Source: a virus. Taken from it: 64,000 nucleotides of DNA. A model generated the notes under the pieces. It made no database searches and had not been told where the DNA came from. It worked only from the letters and a program-made list of their open reading frames with translations. Made by a program: the position numbers and the translations under genes. The number at the start of each line of letters is the position of its first letter. The stretch's first letter is position 1. The DNA lies in the IMG/VR virus record IMGVR_UViG_3300010938_000950, positions 62,001-126,000 of that record; one strand, 5' to 3'. Below are positions 7,937 to 14,945 of the stretch, piece by piece.

Positions 7937-7964
7937 GGTATCAGTTATATATGATATCTGCATG
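7937..7964 (+). promoter_or_regulatory. Hairpin between a distant Shine-Dalgarno and the helicase start codon
   Basis: Inverted repeat TATCA (7939-7943) / TGATA (7952-7956) with an 8-nt loop, extendable by G-U and G-C pairs. No Shine-Dalgarno lies within 12 nt of the ATG at 7962, but AAAAAGG (7932-7938) abuts the 5' arm. If only the core stem folds, the Shine-Dalgarno would be brought to about 5 nt from the start. If the stem extends, its GG would be paired. Confidence 0.35.
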
Positions 7965-9488
7965 GCGAAGATCGTAATCAAAGGCAACACCTCGCAAATT
8001 ATCGAAGAAGCGGATGTCGAACACATTCTTGCTCTTGATAAACATTTATCATTCTATGTGCAGGGTGCAGAACATACTGCCGCATTCAAGGGCTATCTTA
8101 ATCGTGATGGAGATTGGATTAAGTGGGATGGTTTCAAAAAACTTCTTACCCCTACTTTACAGTTTCCTAGCGGATTAGTAGAGCGTGTAAAAGACTTTTA
8201 TCAAGCCGCATCAAAACCTATTGAAATACTAGATAAACGCGCACCTAAAAGTCAGGGGCGGCCTAGAAATATTCTTGATAATTTACAAAAGATTGGCAAA
8301 CCGCCTTACCCATATCAAACGGAAATTCTCGATGTCATTGACAAATATGATCGAGGAATTATTAAAGTAGCTACAGGAGGCGGCAAGTCCCTCATCGCTG
8401 CGTTAATTACTGCAAAATTGGGCAAGAAAACTGTCATTTACGTAATTGGCAAAGATTTGCTTTATCAATTTCACGAATTTTTCTCACAGTGTTTTAACGA
8501 GCCTATTGGTATTATTGGAGATGGCCAATGTCAAATTCATGATATCAACATTGCTAGTATTTGGACTATTGGACAAGCTATCGGTATGAAGAAAAATGAA
8601 ATTCTTCTTGATTCTGATGATGATGAAAAACTAATTAATAAAGCCAAGTACGTAGATATTCTGAAGTTAATGAAAGAAACTAGGGTTTCAATTATTGATG
8701 AATGCCATATGTCAGCTTGTGAAACTATTCAACAGATTTTTAAACACTCTAATACAGAATATTTATATGGGCTTAGTGGGTCTCCCTGGCGTGATGATGG
8801 GGCCGATCTAATGATTGAGTCTATACTAGGAAAATACATTGTTAATATTCCGGCCTCTAGACTTATCAAAGAAGGATACTTAGCACAGGCAATTATTCGT
8901 TTCCGTGTTACACCGCCATATCCTTATGAGTTAGAAAAGAATTACCAATCTATCTACAAAAAATACGTTGTTGAAAATGAGGTACGTAATGGTTTAGTGT
9001 TAGAGGCGGCCAAAGCTCTAGTAAAAAAAGGTTATCAAACACTAGTTCTATTTAGCAGCATCAAACACGGCAAAATTCTATATGAGTTATTTAAAGAGCA
9101 CATGAACTGTGCCATATTAGATGGCTCAAATGATAAAGATGAGCGCGAGAAGGTCAAGAAAGACCTAATGAATCATAAAATTGATTGTGTTCTTGCATCA
9201 CGTATTTTTGATATAGGCGTAGACATTCCAAGTTTATCTGGCCTAGTTATTGCATGTGGCGGCAAATCTACTGTCAAGGCTTTGCAGAGAGTCGGCCGAG
9301 TTATTCGTAAGTACCCTGGCAAAAAATTTGCTGTGGTAATTGATTTTGCAGATCAGGTGACATTTTTGGATAACCATTCTCGTATTAGACATAGTATCTA
9401 TTCTTCAGAAGATGGATTTGACGTATCGTGGCCGGCGGAAGTAAAGCAAACAAGGAAGAGGAAAAAGAAAAATGAGCAAGAAGAATGA
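7962..9488 (+). CDS. SF2 DNA helicase, UvsW/XPB-like
   Basis: A 508-residue superfamily 2 helicase. An N-terminal ~110-residue domain precedes the motor, as in phage UvsW. Motifs: Q-like 'PPYPYQTEIL', Walker A 'ATGGGKS' (137-143), Walker B 'IIDECH' (244-249), motif III 'LSGSPWRDDGAD', and motif VI 'QRVGRVIRKYPGK'. Enzymes of this group remodel stalled forks and branched recombination intermediates. It opens the replication block; the next gene starts inside its 3' end (17-nt overlap). The C-terminus is a basic 'KQTRKRKKKNE' tail. Confidence 0.88.
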   Translation: MAKIVIKGNTSQIIEEADVEHILALDKHLSFYVQGAEHTAAFKGYLNRDGDWIKWDGFKKLLTPTLQFPSGLVERVKDFYQAASKPIEILDKRAPKSQGRPRNILDNLQKIGKPPYPYQTEILDVIDKYDRGIIKVATGGGKSLIAALITAKLGKKTVIYVIGKDLLYQFHEFFSQCFNEPIGIIGDGQCQIHDINIASIWTIGQAIGMKKNEILLDSDDDEKLINKAKYVDILKLMKETRVSIIDECHMSACETIQQIFKHSNTEYLYGLSGSPWRDDGADLMIESILGKYIVNIPASRLIKEGYLAQAIIRFRVTPPYPYELEKNYQSIYKKYVVENEVRNGLVLEAAKALVKKGYQTLVLFSSIKHGKILYELFKEHMNCAILDGSNDKDEREKVKKDLMNHKIDCVLASRIFDIGVDIPSLSGLVIACGGKSTVKALQRVGRVIRKYPGKKFAVVIDFADQVTFLDNHSRIRHSIYSSEDGFDVSWPAEVKQTRKRKKKNEQEE

Positions 9489-10074
9489 TGATGGTGGAGA
9501 TTTAACACCCATTCCGAATGATAAATATAGAAAGTTCTTCGAGAAGTTTGCTGAAATAGATACCTTGGATGTGTCGCAATGGAAGGTTGCTCACATCCTC
9601 GGTTATTTTTGCAGAAAATATAAGCAAACCTATGGGATAGATTATTCTTGGAAGTTCAATAATCAAAGCCCAACCAAGTCTTTTGAGGTTTGGCAAGCCA
9701 ACACCCTAGCTGCCAAGTTATCGGCCAATCCTAAAATTCTACGAGACTATATTGATTGGGTATACCAAAACTATGTGCCCAAGACCAAAGCACGTTTCCG
9801 ATCTGTTTCTTTTATTACAAAAGATGAAATAGTACAGGATTATAAAATGAATGTATTGTTAGCTGGCCAAAAGAATTTACAAGTGGACCGTTCAACTCCA
9901 TTGCCACCTAATTATGTAGATATTGTGAAAGAGCTAGCTAATCTTAATGTTTCCACATACGGAGATTTGGCTTTTATTTCCCAGATGGATCCCATGCCAG
10001 ATAATATCGCTAAAGCTTTGGAAAAGTTGGCAGAGTTCGGGCTCGATCAAAACGTATTGAAGAGAATAGTATGA
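9472..10074 (+). CDS. Hypothetical protein in replication block
   Basis: A 200-residue protein I do not recognise. It has an acidic/charged first 15 residues, then a mainly helical body with aromatic clusters ('KVAHILGYFCRKYKQTYG', 'DYIDWVYQNYVP'). No catalytic motif is visible. It overlaps the SF2 helicase gene by 17 nt and the next gene by 4 nt (ATGA), and lies among helicase and loader genes, so an accessory replication role is inferred from position only. Confidence 0.6.
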   Translation: MSKKNDDGGDLTPIPNDKYRKFFEKFAEIDTLDVSQWKVAHILGYFCRKYKQTYGIDYSWKFNNQSPTKSFEVWQANTLAAKLSANPKILRDYIDWVYQNYVPKTKARFRSVSFITKDEIVQDYKMNVLLAGQKNLQVDRSTPLPPNYVDIVKELANLNVSTYGDLAFISQMDPMPDNIAKALEKLAEFGLDQNVLKRIV

Positions 10075-10604
10075 ATCAAACAATAATTGGCAGACACATT
10101 AAATGTATTCTTCGTAATTCTGTCGTAATAGAAGGCGTGGCGGAAGAATGGTCTGATGTCAGGGTAGTATTAAGATCATTAGATGGTGAAAGTTTAATGA
10201 TTATACACAAGCCCACCGACGATATACTTATGACCAAGGTTCTGTTGCACTCTCCAACGAATGATATTCCAGTAGAAACGCCTGAACCACCAAAAACTCC
10301 TGTGCCATCTGAAATGCAGGAGAAGATCAAGGAAAAATTGCAGGAAACACTGCAAATGACTGACGATCCGGAACTTCAGAAGAAAAGTGTAGAGGAACTG
10401 CGTCATCTTGTACACGAACAAGAACGACAAATTCTTGCACAAAAGAAACGTGAACACTTTGGCGTTCCTGGCGCCGCTAAGATGACTCAATATAGTTCAC
10501 CTTACATGCCAAGAGTGCATCCAAGGTCTAACGTAGCTCGTTCTGCGTATCAGCCGGGCAAATTACCCTCTTGGGCATACGGTCGCCCACCAAAGGATAA
10601 GTAA
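10071..10604 (+). CDS. Sm-like N-terminal domain protein with charged helical tail
   Basis: A 177-residue protein. Residues 1-60 ('IGRHIKCILRNSVVIEGV', 'VRVVLRSLDGESLMII') resemble a bent-strand Sm/SH3-like barrel. A Pro-rich hinge follows, then a Glu/Lys/Gln helix (about 82-125) and a Pro/Tyr/Arg tail. It is organised like the small protein at 6355, though longer. Function unknown. It is coupled to the unknown gene upstream (ATGA) and the loader ATPase downstream (TAATG), suggesting a replication or RNA-binding role by context. Confidence 0.55.
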   Translation: MNQTIIGRHIKCILRNSVVIEGVAEEWSDVRVVLRSLDGESLMIIHKPTDDILMTKVLLHSPTNDIPVETPEPPKTPVPSEMQEKIKEKLQETLQMTDDPELQKKSVEELRHLVHEQERQILAQKKREHFGVPGAAKMTQYSSPYMPRVHPRSNVARSAYQPGKLPSWAYGRPPKDK

Positions 10605-11305
10605 TGGAACCAATTGATTTCACTAGGAGCCGAGCACTTAACAACATTCCTAACAAAAAACTGCAGGAAAGACTTGACGCAGTTAATGCCGGCAATGAAG
10701 AGGACCAAGTCAAACGTGTCAGATTGATCGCATATAATCGATATGCAGAGAGTAATATTCCTTTAGAATATTGGGATCTCAAAATGGAGAAAGACTTCAT
10801 TGGGGACCCGCGTCTTAAACAGAAATATGATGAGTACGTAGCTGATGTAAAAGCTTCTCATCAGTCTGGCTCTTCTTTTTGCTTAGCCGGCGGACACGGT
10901 GTTGGAAAAACAATGACAATGGCTTGTATTCTAAAAAAAGCTAGTCAAAAGGGATATTCCTGTTTATACACAACGCTCAGTGATATCGTGAGTGTACTCA
11001 CTCAAGCTCCGGCAGAAGAAAGGTTCTTGGCACGTCAAGAACTAATCAAAGTAGACTTTCTAGTAATAGATGAATTTGATCCAAGATTTATGGCCTCTGA
11101 AAATGCGGCTGATTTGTACGCTAGAACACTGGAGAGCATTTTCCGCACTCGTAGTGCTAACAAACAACCGACACTGATGTGTACTAATAGCCCAAATGTA
11201 ATCGAGAGTTTTGGCGGCGCATTGAAGGCTAGTATTGGTAGTTTAATGAAGGGCTACACAAAAATATTCCCAGTATTGGGCGAAGATGTTAGGGGCAAGA
11301 AATGA
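10604..11305 (+). CDS. DnaC/IstB-like AAA+ ATPase, probable helicase loader
   Basis: A 233-residue AAA+ protein. A ~90-residue helical N-terminal part precedes Walker A 'AGGHGVGKT' (95-103), Walker B 'FLVIDEFD' (152-159) and sensor 1 'LMCTNS'. Size and motif spacing fit DnaC-type loaders, which open the DnaB ring onto single-stranded DNA using an N-terminal helicase-binding domain. The gene directly precedes, and overlaps as ATGA, a DnaB-type helicase, the usual pairing. The assignment as the cognate loader is inferred from this. Confidence 0.82.
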   Translation: MEPIDFTRSRALNNIPNKKLQERLDAVNAGNEEDQVKRVRLIAYNRYAESNIPLEYWDLKMEKDFIGDPRLKQKYDEYVADVKASHQSGSSFCLAGGHGVGKTMTMACILKKASQKGYSCLYTTLSDIVSVLTQAPAEERFLARQELIKVDFLVIDEFDPRFMASENAADLYARTLESIFRTRSANKQPTLMCTNSPNVIESFGGALKASIGSLMKGYTKIFPVLGEDVRGKK

Positions 11306-12747
11306 GTTTTGATGATTTGGAAATGAGGGTGCTCAAAACTATCACTACTAATAAGAAGTTTGGTCTTGATTTTGCCAATGAAAATGATCCGAAACTCTTT
11401 TCTGGTGAGTTGTGGAATTTTGCTAATGTAGTTGTTGGTTACATAAAAACTCATAAAGAATTACCAACTATTCGTGTTATCAATGAGAAGCTTTCAAAAG
11501 GCAATAACGATAATCTTCTAAAAAAGATTAACTCGGTGTGGGATGCCTTACAAAAGACGCAAGCTGATGATAAGGAATATAAACACGATCTTGATAAACT
11601 CAAGAAACGTTTTGCTGAAAAACAACTGCTCGATACATCTAGCTTATTGAGCAAGTTGGAGCCGGGCAGCATTGATGTAAATAAAACCATCGTTGAGATG
11701 CAGAAAACGATTCAATCAATTAAAGGTTTGAGTCAGGCGCGTACATTCGAGCGCAGAACTTTAAAAGATGAAGTTCCACATTTCCGTGATGAGTATAACG
11801 CAAAGCTGGAAAATCCTGATTTCGATGCTGGTATTAAAACCGGCTATACATTCTTAGATTACGTTACTGATGGTTTACGTCCCGGCGAACTTTTATTGAT
11901 TGGTGGTGAGTCTGGTGGTGGTAAGTCCATGTTGCTCATGAATATGGCTTTACAAATTTGGTTACAAGAAAACCAGCAATTACTTGATGAGTATTTGCAA
12001 GGTGGTGATTTAGAGCAAATACAAGCTCGAATCAAACCAGGCGTTAATGTAATGTATTTTTCGCTGGAAATGCCTTTCAAGCCTTGCCGTAATCGTGTAC
12101 TCGGCCGATTATCCTCTAATCCTACCAAATTAATTCGTACAGCCAAATTAAACAATGAAGAAGCGGCAAAACTTAAAAAAGTTTTAAAGTTTGTCCAATT
12201 ATATCAAGCTCAATTTGAAATTATTGACATTCCTCGTGGTGCCACAATGGAAAGTCTTGAGTTGATATATGAGGAAGCCAAAGTTATGTATGATCCTAAA
12301 ATCATTGTCATCGACTATCTTGGTTTGATGGATTATGAAGGCGGCAAAGACATGGATGACTGGCTCAAGCTTGGTAAGATTGCTGAACGCATCCATGAAT
12401 TTGCTCGTGTACACAACGTTACTGTTTTAAGTGCTGTGCAGTTGAATCGAAACAAAGGCGCAAAAGAAGAAGACAAAATTGGTCTGCATCGTATTGGTCG
12501 TTCAGCCTTGATCATGACCAATGCTAACATTGCTATCCAAATTGAAACACGTGCAAACGAGAAGAATTTTCCAGATATGAAATACCACATAATTAAAAAT
12601 CGTGATGGAGAATTAGGAGATGGCCGACTCATCAAAAATTTGGCTTGTGGTACACTTTTGGATGAAAAAACCGAAGAAGATCCAACTACTTTCGAGATGC
12701 GAGATCCTGATGATATTTCTGAAAAGATTGAATTATTAGACATATAA
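11302..12747 (+). CDS. Replicative DNA helicase, DnaB-like
   Basis: A 481-residue hexameric helicase of the RecA-like DnaB family. The N-terminal ~140 residues are helical, as in the DnaB collar. The motor has 'PGELLLIGGESGGGKSML' (Walker A), 'VMYFSLEMP' (motif 1a, the E of FSLEM being catalytic), 'IIVIDYLGLM' (Walker B) and 'VLSAVQLNR' (sensor), followed by 'NADIAIQIE'-type strands and 'IIKNRDGELG', the DNA-binding and arginine-finger region. It unwinds DNA 5' to 3' ahead of the phage polymerase. A ~12-residue insertion between Walker A and motif 1a is noticeable ('LDEYLQGGDLEQIQARI'). Confidence 0.92.
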   Translation: MSFDDLEMRVLKTITTNKKFGLDFANENDPKLFSGELWNFANVVVGYIKTHKELPTIRVINEKLSKGNNDNLLKKINSVWDALQKTQADDKEYKHDLDKLKKRFAEKQLLDTSSLLSKLEPGSIDVNKTIVEMQKTIQSIKGLSQARTFERRTLKDEVPHFRDEYNAKLENPDFDAGIKTGYTFLDYVTDGLRPGELLLIGGESGGGKSMLLMNMALQIWLQENQQLLDEYLQGGDLEQIQARIKPGVNVMYFSLEMPFKPCRNRVLGRLSSNPTKLIRTAKLNNEEAAKLKKVLKFVQLYQAQFEIIDIPRGATMESLELIYEEAKVMYDPKIIVIDYLGLMDYEGGKDMDDWLKLGKIAERIHEFARVHNVTVLSAVQLNRNKGAKEEDKIGLHRIGRSALIMTNANIAIQIETRANEKNFPDMKYHIIKNRDGELGDGRLIKNLACGTLLDEKTEEDPTTFEMRDPDDISEKIELLDI

Positions 12748-12758
12748 TAGAGGTCAAA

Positions 12759-12929
12759 ATGCAGGATAAAGTAGTGGCAGAAGCCGTCAGAATAGAGTAC
12801 GAAGAGAAGACCGGAAAACTATATATAGTTTTCGAGGTTAAAGATGAAAAATATAAACAAGATATCAAAGCCAATTGGACAAAAGATATAGAATTTAGAC
12901 TAGTAGATAAATCTTTGGTGATGGGATGA
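12759..12929 (+). CDS. Small hypothetical protein (56 aa)
   Basis: A 56-residue reading frame starting MQDKVVAEAVRIEYEE and ending LVDKSLVMG. It is supported by a GAGG ribosome-binding site 5 nt upstream and by an exact ATGA overlap with the gene at 12926. It fills the only gap between the helicase and that gene. Alternating charged and hydrophobic residues ('KLYIVFEVKDEKYKQDI') suggest a small beta-rich domain. Function unknown. Confidence 0.7.
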   Translation: MQDKVVAEAVRIEYEEKTGKLYIVFEVKDEKYKQDIKANWTKDIEFRLVDKSLVMG

Positions 12930-13273
12930 AAAAGAGACAGATTGATAATCTGAGGGAACTAATCAATATGGAATACCCTCACATTTGTTTGAACACGAAT
13001 GATTTTCAGCAATTTATACAAATACCCTGGGAGGCTAAGCGCTTTTATCCAATGCGGGGTCGTGGAAATTGGTATGAGAAAAGAGGCTTCTTTCACAATG
13101 GTAAAACTGCCGTCTGGGCAACACTTGGCATGAAGCCTAACCATATTAAGATTGCTGATAAAGAAATTCCAACATTAAGTAGTGGCGCTTATTGGTCTCA
13201 AGAATTTTCTTTTGAAGAAGAAGGTAGTCCACGAATCATTCAAAAAATGATGAAACTAAAAGCATTCTGGTAA
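12926..13273 (+). CDS. Hypothetical protein
   Basis: A 115-residue basic protein rich in aromatic residues, for example 'RGRGNWYEKRGFFHNGK'. No known motif seen. The start overlaps the stop of the 56-residue gene (ATGA), and the product lies between the replicative helicase and zinc-ribbon genes. It probably belongs to the early/middle transcription unit. Function unknown. Confidence 0.6.
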   Translation: MKKRQIDNLRELINMEYPHICLNTNDFQQFIQIPWEAKRFYPMRGRGNWYEKRGFFHNGKTAVWATLGMKPNHIKIADKEIPTLSSGAYWSQEFSFEEEGSPRIIQKMMKLKAFW

Positions 13274-13282
13274 GAGGATAAC

Positions 13283-13591
13283 ATGCCAACTTATGAACAT
13301 CGTTGTGATACTTGCAAACATGAATGGGAGGAATCTTATTCTATAAAAGCAGATCCGCCTAAACAATGCCCTGAGTGTAAAGCAGAAACTGTAACAAGAC
13401 TTATTTCTGGAACTGCCAAAGGGGTAGTTGAACTGTATGGTCAAGACCTAATAGACAAGGTTAAGTCTGATGCTCAAAAAATCAAGGCAGAGGCGGCTAA
13501 AGATGAAAAGGTGTACGCCAATTTGTTAGGCGAAGATAAATATCAAAGCTTACAAAAACAAATGGATCAGCGTAGACGCGAGCGCCGATGA
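13283..13591 (+). CDS. FmdB-family zinc-ribbon protein
   Basis: A 102-residue protein. The N-terminal zinc ribbon 'MPTYEHRCDTCKHEW' with a second pair 'CPECKAETV' follows the FmdB/CxxC-CxxC-SSSS pattern of small regulatory-looking zinc ribbons. The C-terminal half is a charged helix ending 'DQRRRERR'. The role of the family is unclear; possibilities are transcription or nucleic-acid binding. A shorter relative follows at 13822. GAGG is upstream and ATGA overlaps with the next gene. Confidence 0.75.
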   Translation: MPTYEHRCDTCKHEWEESYSIKADPPKQCPECKAETVTRLISGTAKGVVELYGQDLIDKVKSDAQKIKAEAAKDEKVYANLLGEDKYQSLQKQMDQRRRERR

Positions 13592-13815
13592 ACGAAGACC
13601 GTCGCATTCAATTATCTGGTGATATGCTTGCCTGTAAACATACAGTTAAAAAATTATTGCGCAGAATTTTTGATCTGGAATATGACACCCAAACTTCCAC
13701 AGAAGAGAAGATGTCTGAAATCAAAAAGATTAAAGATGAAATGATAAAAGTTGGTGCGGAAATTGACAAGATAAAAAAAGAGATTACATTACTTGGAAAC
13801 TATAACGTAAATTGA
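13588..13815 (+). CDS. Small coiled-coil protein
   Basis: A 75-residue, Lys/Glu/Ile-rich, almost wholly helical protein; heptad-like spacing through 'KIKDEMIKVGAEIDKIKKEI' suggests a coiled coil. Coupled to the zinc-ribbon gene by ATGA overlap. Function unknown. Confidence 0.6.
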   Translation: MNEDRRIQLSGDMLACKHTVKKLLRRIFDLEYDTQTSTEEKMSEIKKIKDEMIKVGAEIDKIKKEITLLGNYNVN

Positions 13816-13821
13816 GGATAA

Positions 13822-14016
13822 ATGCCGACGTATCTTTATGAGTGTCCCGATCATGGGGAATTTGAACATCAACATTCAATTAATGATGAGTTAGAATTTT
13901 GTCCTAAATGTCAGGAAGAAAAATCCACCTCACCGCATAAAGTAAAAAGGCTTATTGCTGGTGGTAGTGGTTTTATACTGAATGGGAGCGGTTGGGCTAA
14001 AGACAACTACAGCTAA
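13822..14016 (+). CDS. Second FmdB-like zinc-ribbon protein, first ligand pair altered
   Basis: A 64-residue relative of the protein at 13283, starting 'MPTYLYECPDHGEFEHQH' and continuing with 'CPKCQEE'. The first CxxC has become CPDH, so a Cys3His site is possible. The C-terminal 'RLIAGGSGFILNGSGWAKD' is the Gly/Ser-rich tail commonly seen after FmdB ribbons. Function unknown; probably a duplicated pair with the larger protein. Confidence 0.7.
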   Translation: MPTYLYECPDHGEFEHQHSINDELEFCPKCQEEKSTSPHKVKRLIAGGSGFILNGSGWAKDNYS

Positions 14017-14017
14017 T

Positions 14018-14167
14018 ATGAAAAACAAGGGCGGAGATAACGATAAACATAAGTTAGAGCACGTAGTTGAGTTGCTTAAGTTTGCGTTGTCCCTTGACGA
14101 TGATGAGATAATAAAATCTACTGTTGAATCGGTTATTGAAATTTTAGAAGAGGAAATCGGTAAGTGA
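14018..14167 (+). CDS. Small acidic helical protein (49 aa)
   Basis: A 49-residue protein, MKNKGGDNDKHKLEHVV at its start, with two predicted helices rich in Leu, Ile and Glu ('VVELLKFALSLDDDEI', 'VESVIEILEEEIG'). The frame is open back to 13982, but that part lies inside the zinc-ribbon gene; the ATG at 14018, two bases after its stop, is the likelier start. Function unknown. Confidence 0.5.
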   Translation: MKNKGGDNDKHKLEHVVELLKFALSLDDDEIIKSTVESVIEILEEEIGK

Positions 14168-14169
14168 AT

Positions 14170-14203
14170 TCGAGACGTTGTAGTGCTCGATATCTAATTT
14201 TTT
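14170..14203 (+). terminator. Possible weak intrinsic terminator
   Basis: TCGAGAC (14170-14176) can pair with GTGCTCGA (14183-14190) with one bulged G and a 6-nt loop. After 7 nt comes a run of six T (14198-14203). It lies between the small-gene cluster and the sigma-factor promoter, where a terminator would make sense. The stem is short and the T-run is not directly adjacent. Confidence 0.35.
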
Positions 14204-14230
14204 GATGCCGTATCAATAATGGAGTATAAC
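14202..14230 (+). promoter_or_regulatory. Sigma70-like promoter for the sigma-factor gene
   Basis: TTGATG (14202-14207), exactly 17 nt of spacer, then TATAAC (14225-14230). The start of transcription would fall near 14237, about 24 nt before the ATG at 14261. It is one of the few clear vegetative-type promoters in the window, so the phage sigma factor would be readable by host polymerase. Confidence 0.6.
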
Positions 14231-14260
14231 ATTACTTTCGACTAAAGTGAGAGAAGACTA

Positions 14261-14890
14261 ATGCTGACAGAACAAGAAGCACATGACCTAATGACCAAGT
14301 TAATCGATCTTAGAACTCAGGCAAAAGAGACCGGAGATGCTAAGATTGTTGCTCAACTCAAGCGTCATGAACAGGAATGCATTGAAAAATTTCGATATCT
14401 AGTCACCATGAAAACTGGCCGTTACAAGGCGTTCAGTAATTATGAGGATTTAAATCAAGAGGGCTTTGAAGCTCTGATCAAAGCAATGAAAACCTTCAAA
14501 CCAAATAAGGGATCTTTCTTTGCGTGGGCACATAATTATATTGGTACTCGTATTTCTAGAAGTGCCAATTTGCACACGACTATTCGTTTCCCGCTGAAGG
14601 TTGCTAAGGCCAATACCCCGCACAAAGAGTCTGTAATGCCTGTGCAGGTTGAGGAACGTTATTGCCCTGATAAGGAGCTTGAGGACTCTCAAGTTAATCA
14701 TGCTATTCAGAGTGCTCTATCTGTCCTTTCGAAAGAACAGAAGGAGATTATTAGCCTAGCATACGGTTTTGATGGTGATAAACCTATGTCTATTAACAAG
14801 ATATGTAAGAAATTGAACATATCTCGATTGAGCTGTATCAAAACGATCAACAGCGCTCTTTCTATGATGAAAGAGAACATCAAAATATAA
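14261..14890 (+). CDS. RNA polymerase sigma factor, sigma70-family
   Basis: A 209-residue protein. Residues ~25-110 match sigma region 2: 'YEDLNQEGFEALIKAMKTF' is the core-binding and -10-binding helix set and 'GSFFAWAHNYIGTRISR' corresponds to 2.3-2.4. Residues ~150-209 match region 4, with the helix-turn-helix 'MSINKICKKLNISRLSCIK' that reads the -35 element. The linker between is short, as in ECF or phage sigma factors. It would redirect RNA polymerase to phage promoters, probably late genes. It has its own host-type promoter, and its ribosome-binding site is weak (GAGAG). Confidence 0.82.
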   Translation: MLTEQEAHDLMTKLIDLRTQAKETGDAKIVAQLKRHEQECIEKFRYLVTMKTGRYKAFSNYEDLNQEGFEALIKAMKTFKPNKGSFFAWAHNYIGTRISRSANLHTTIRFPLKVAKANTPHKESVMPVQVEERYCPDKELEDSQVNHAIQSALSVLSKEQKEIISLAYGFDGDKPMSINKICKKLNISRLSCIKTINSALSMMKENIKI

Positions 14891-14945
14891 CTAGCTCATT
14901 AGCTAACAAACTAAAGTTTTTGAACTTAATTCTTAAGGACGAATT

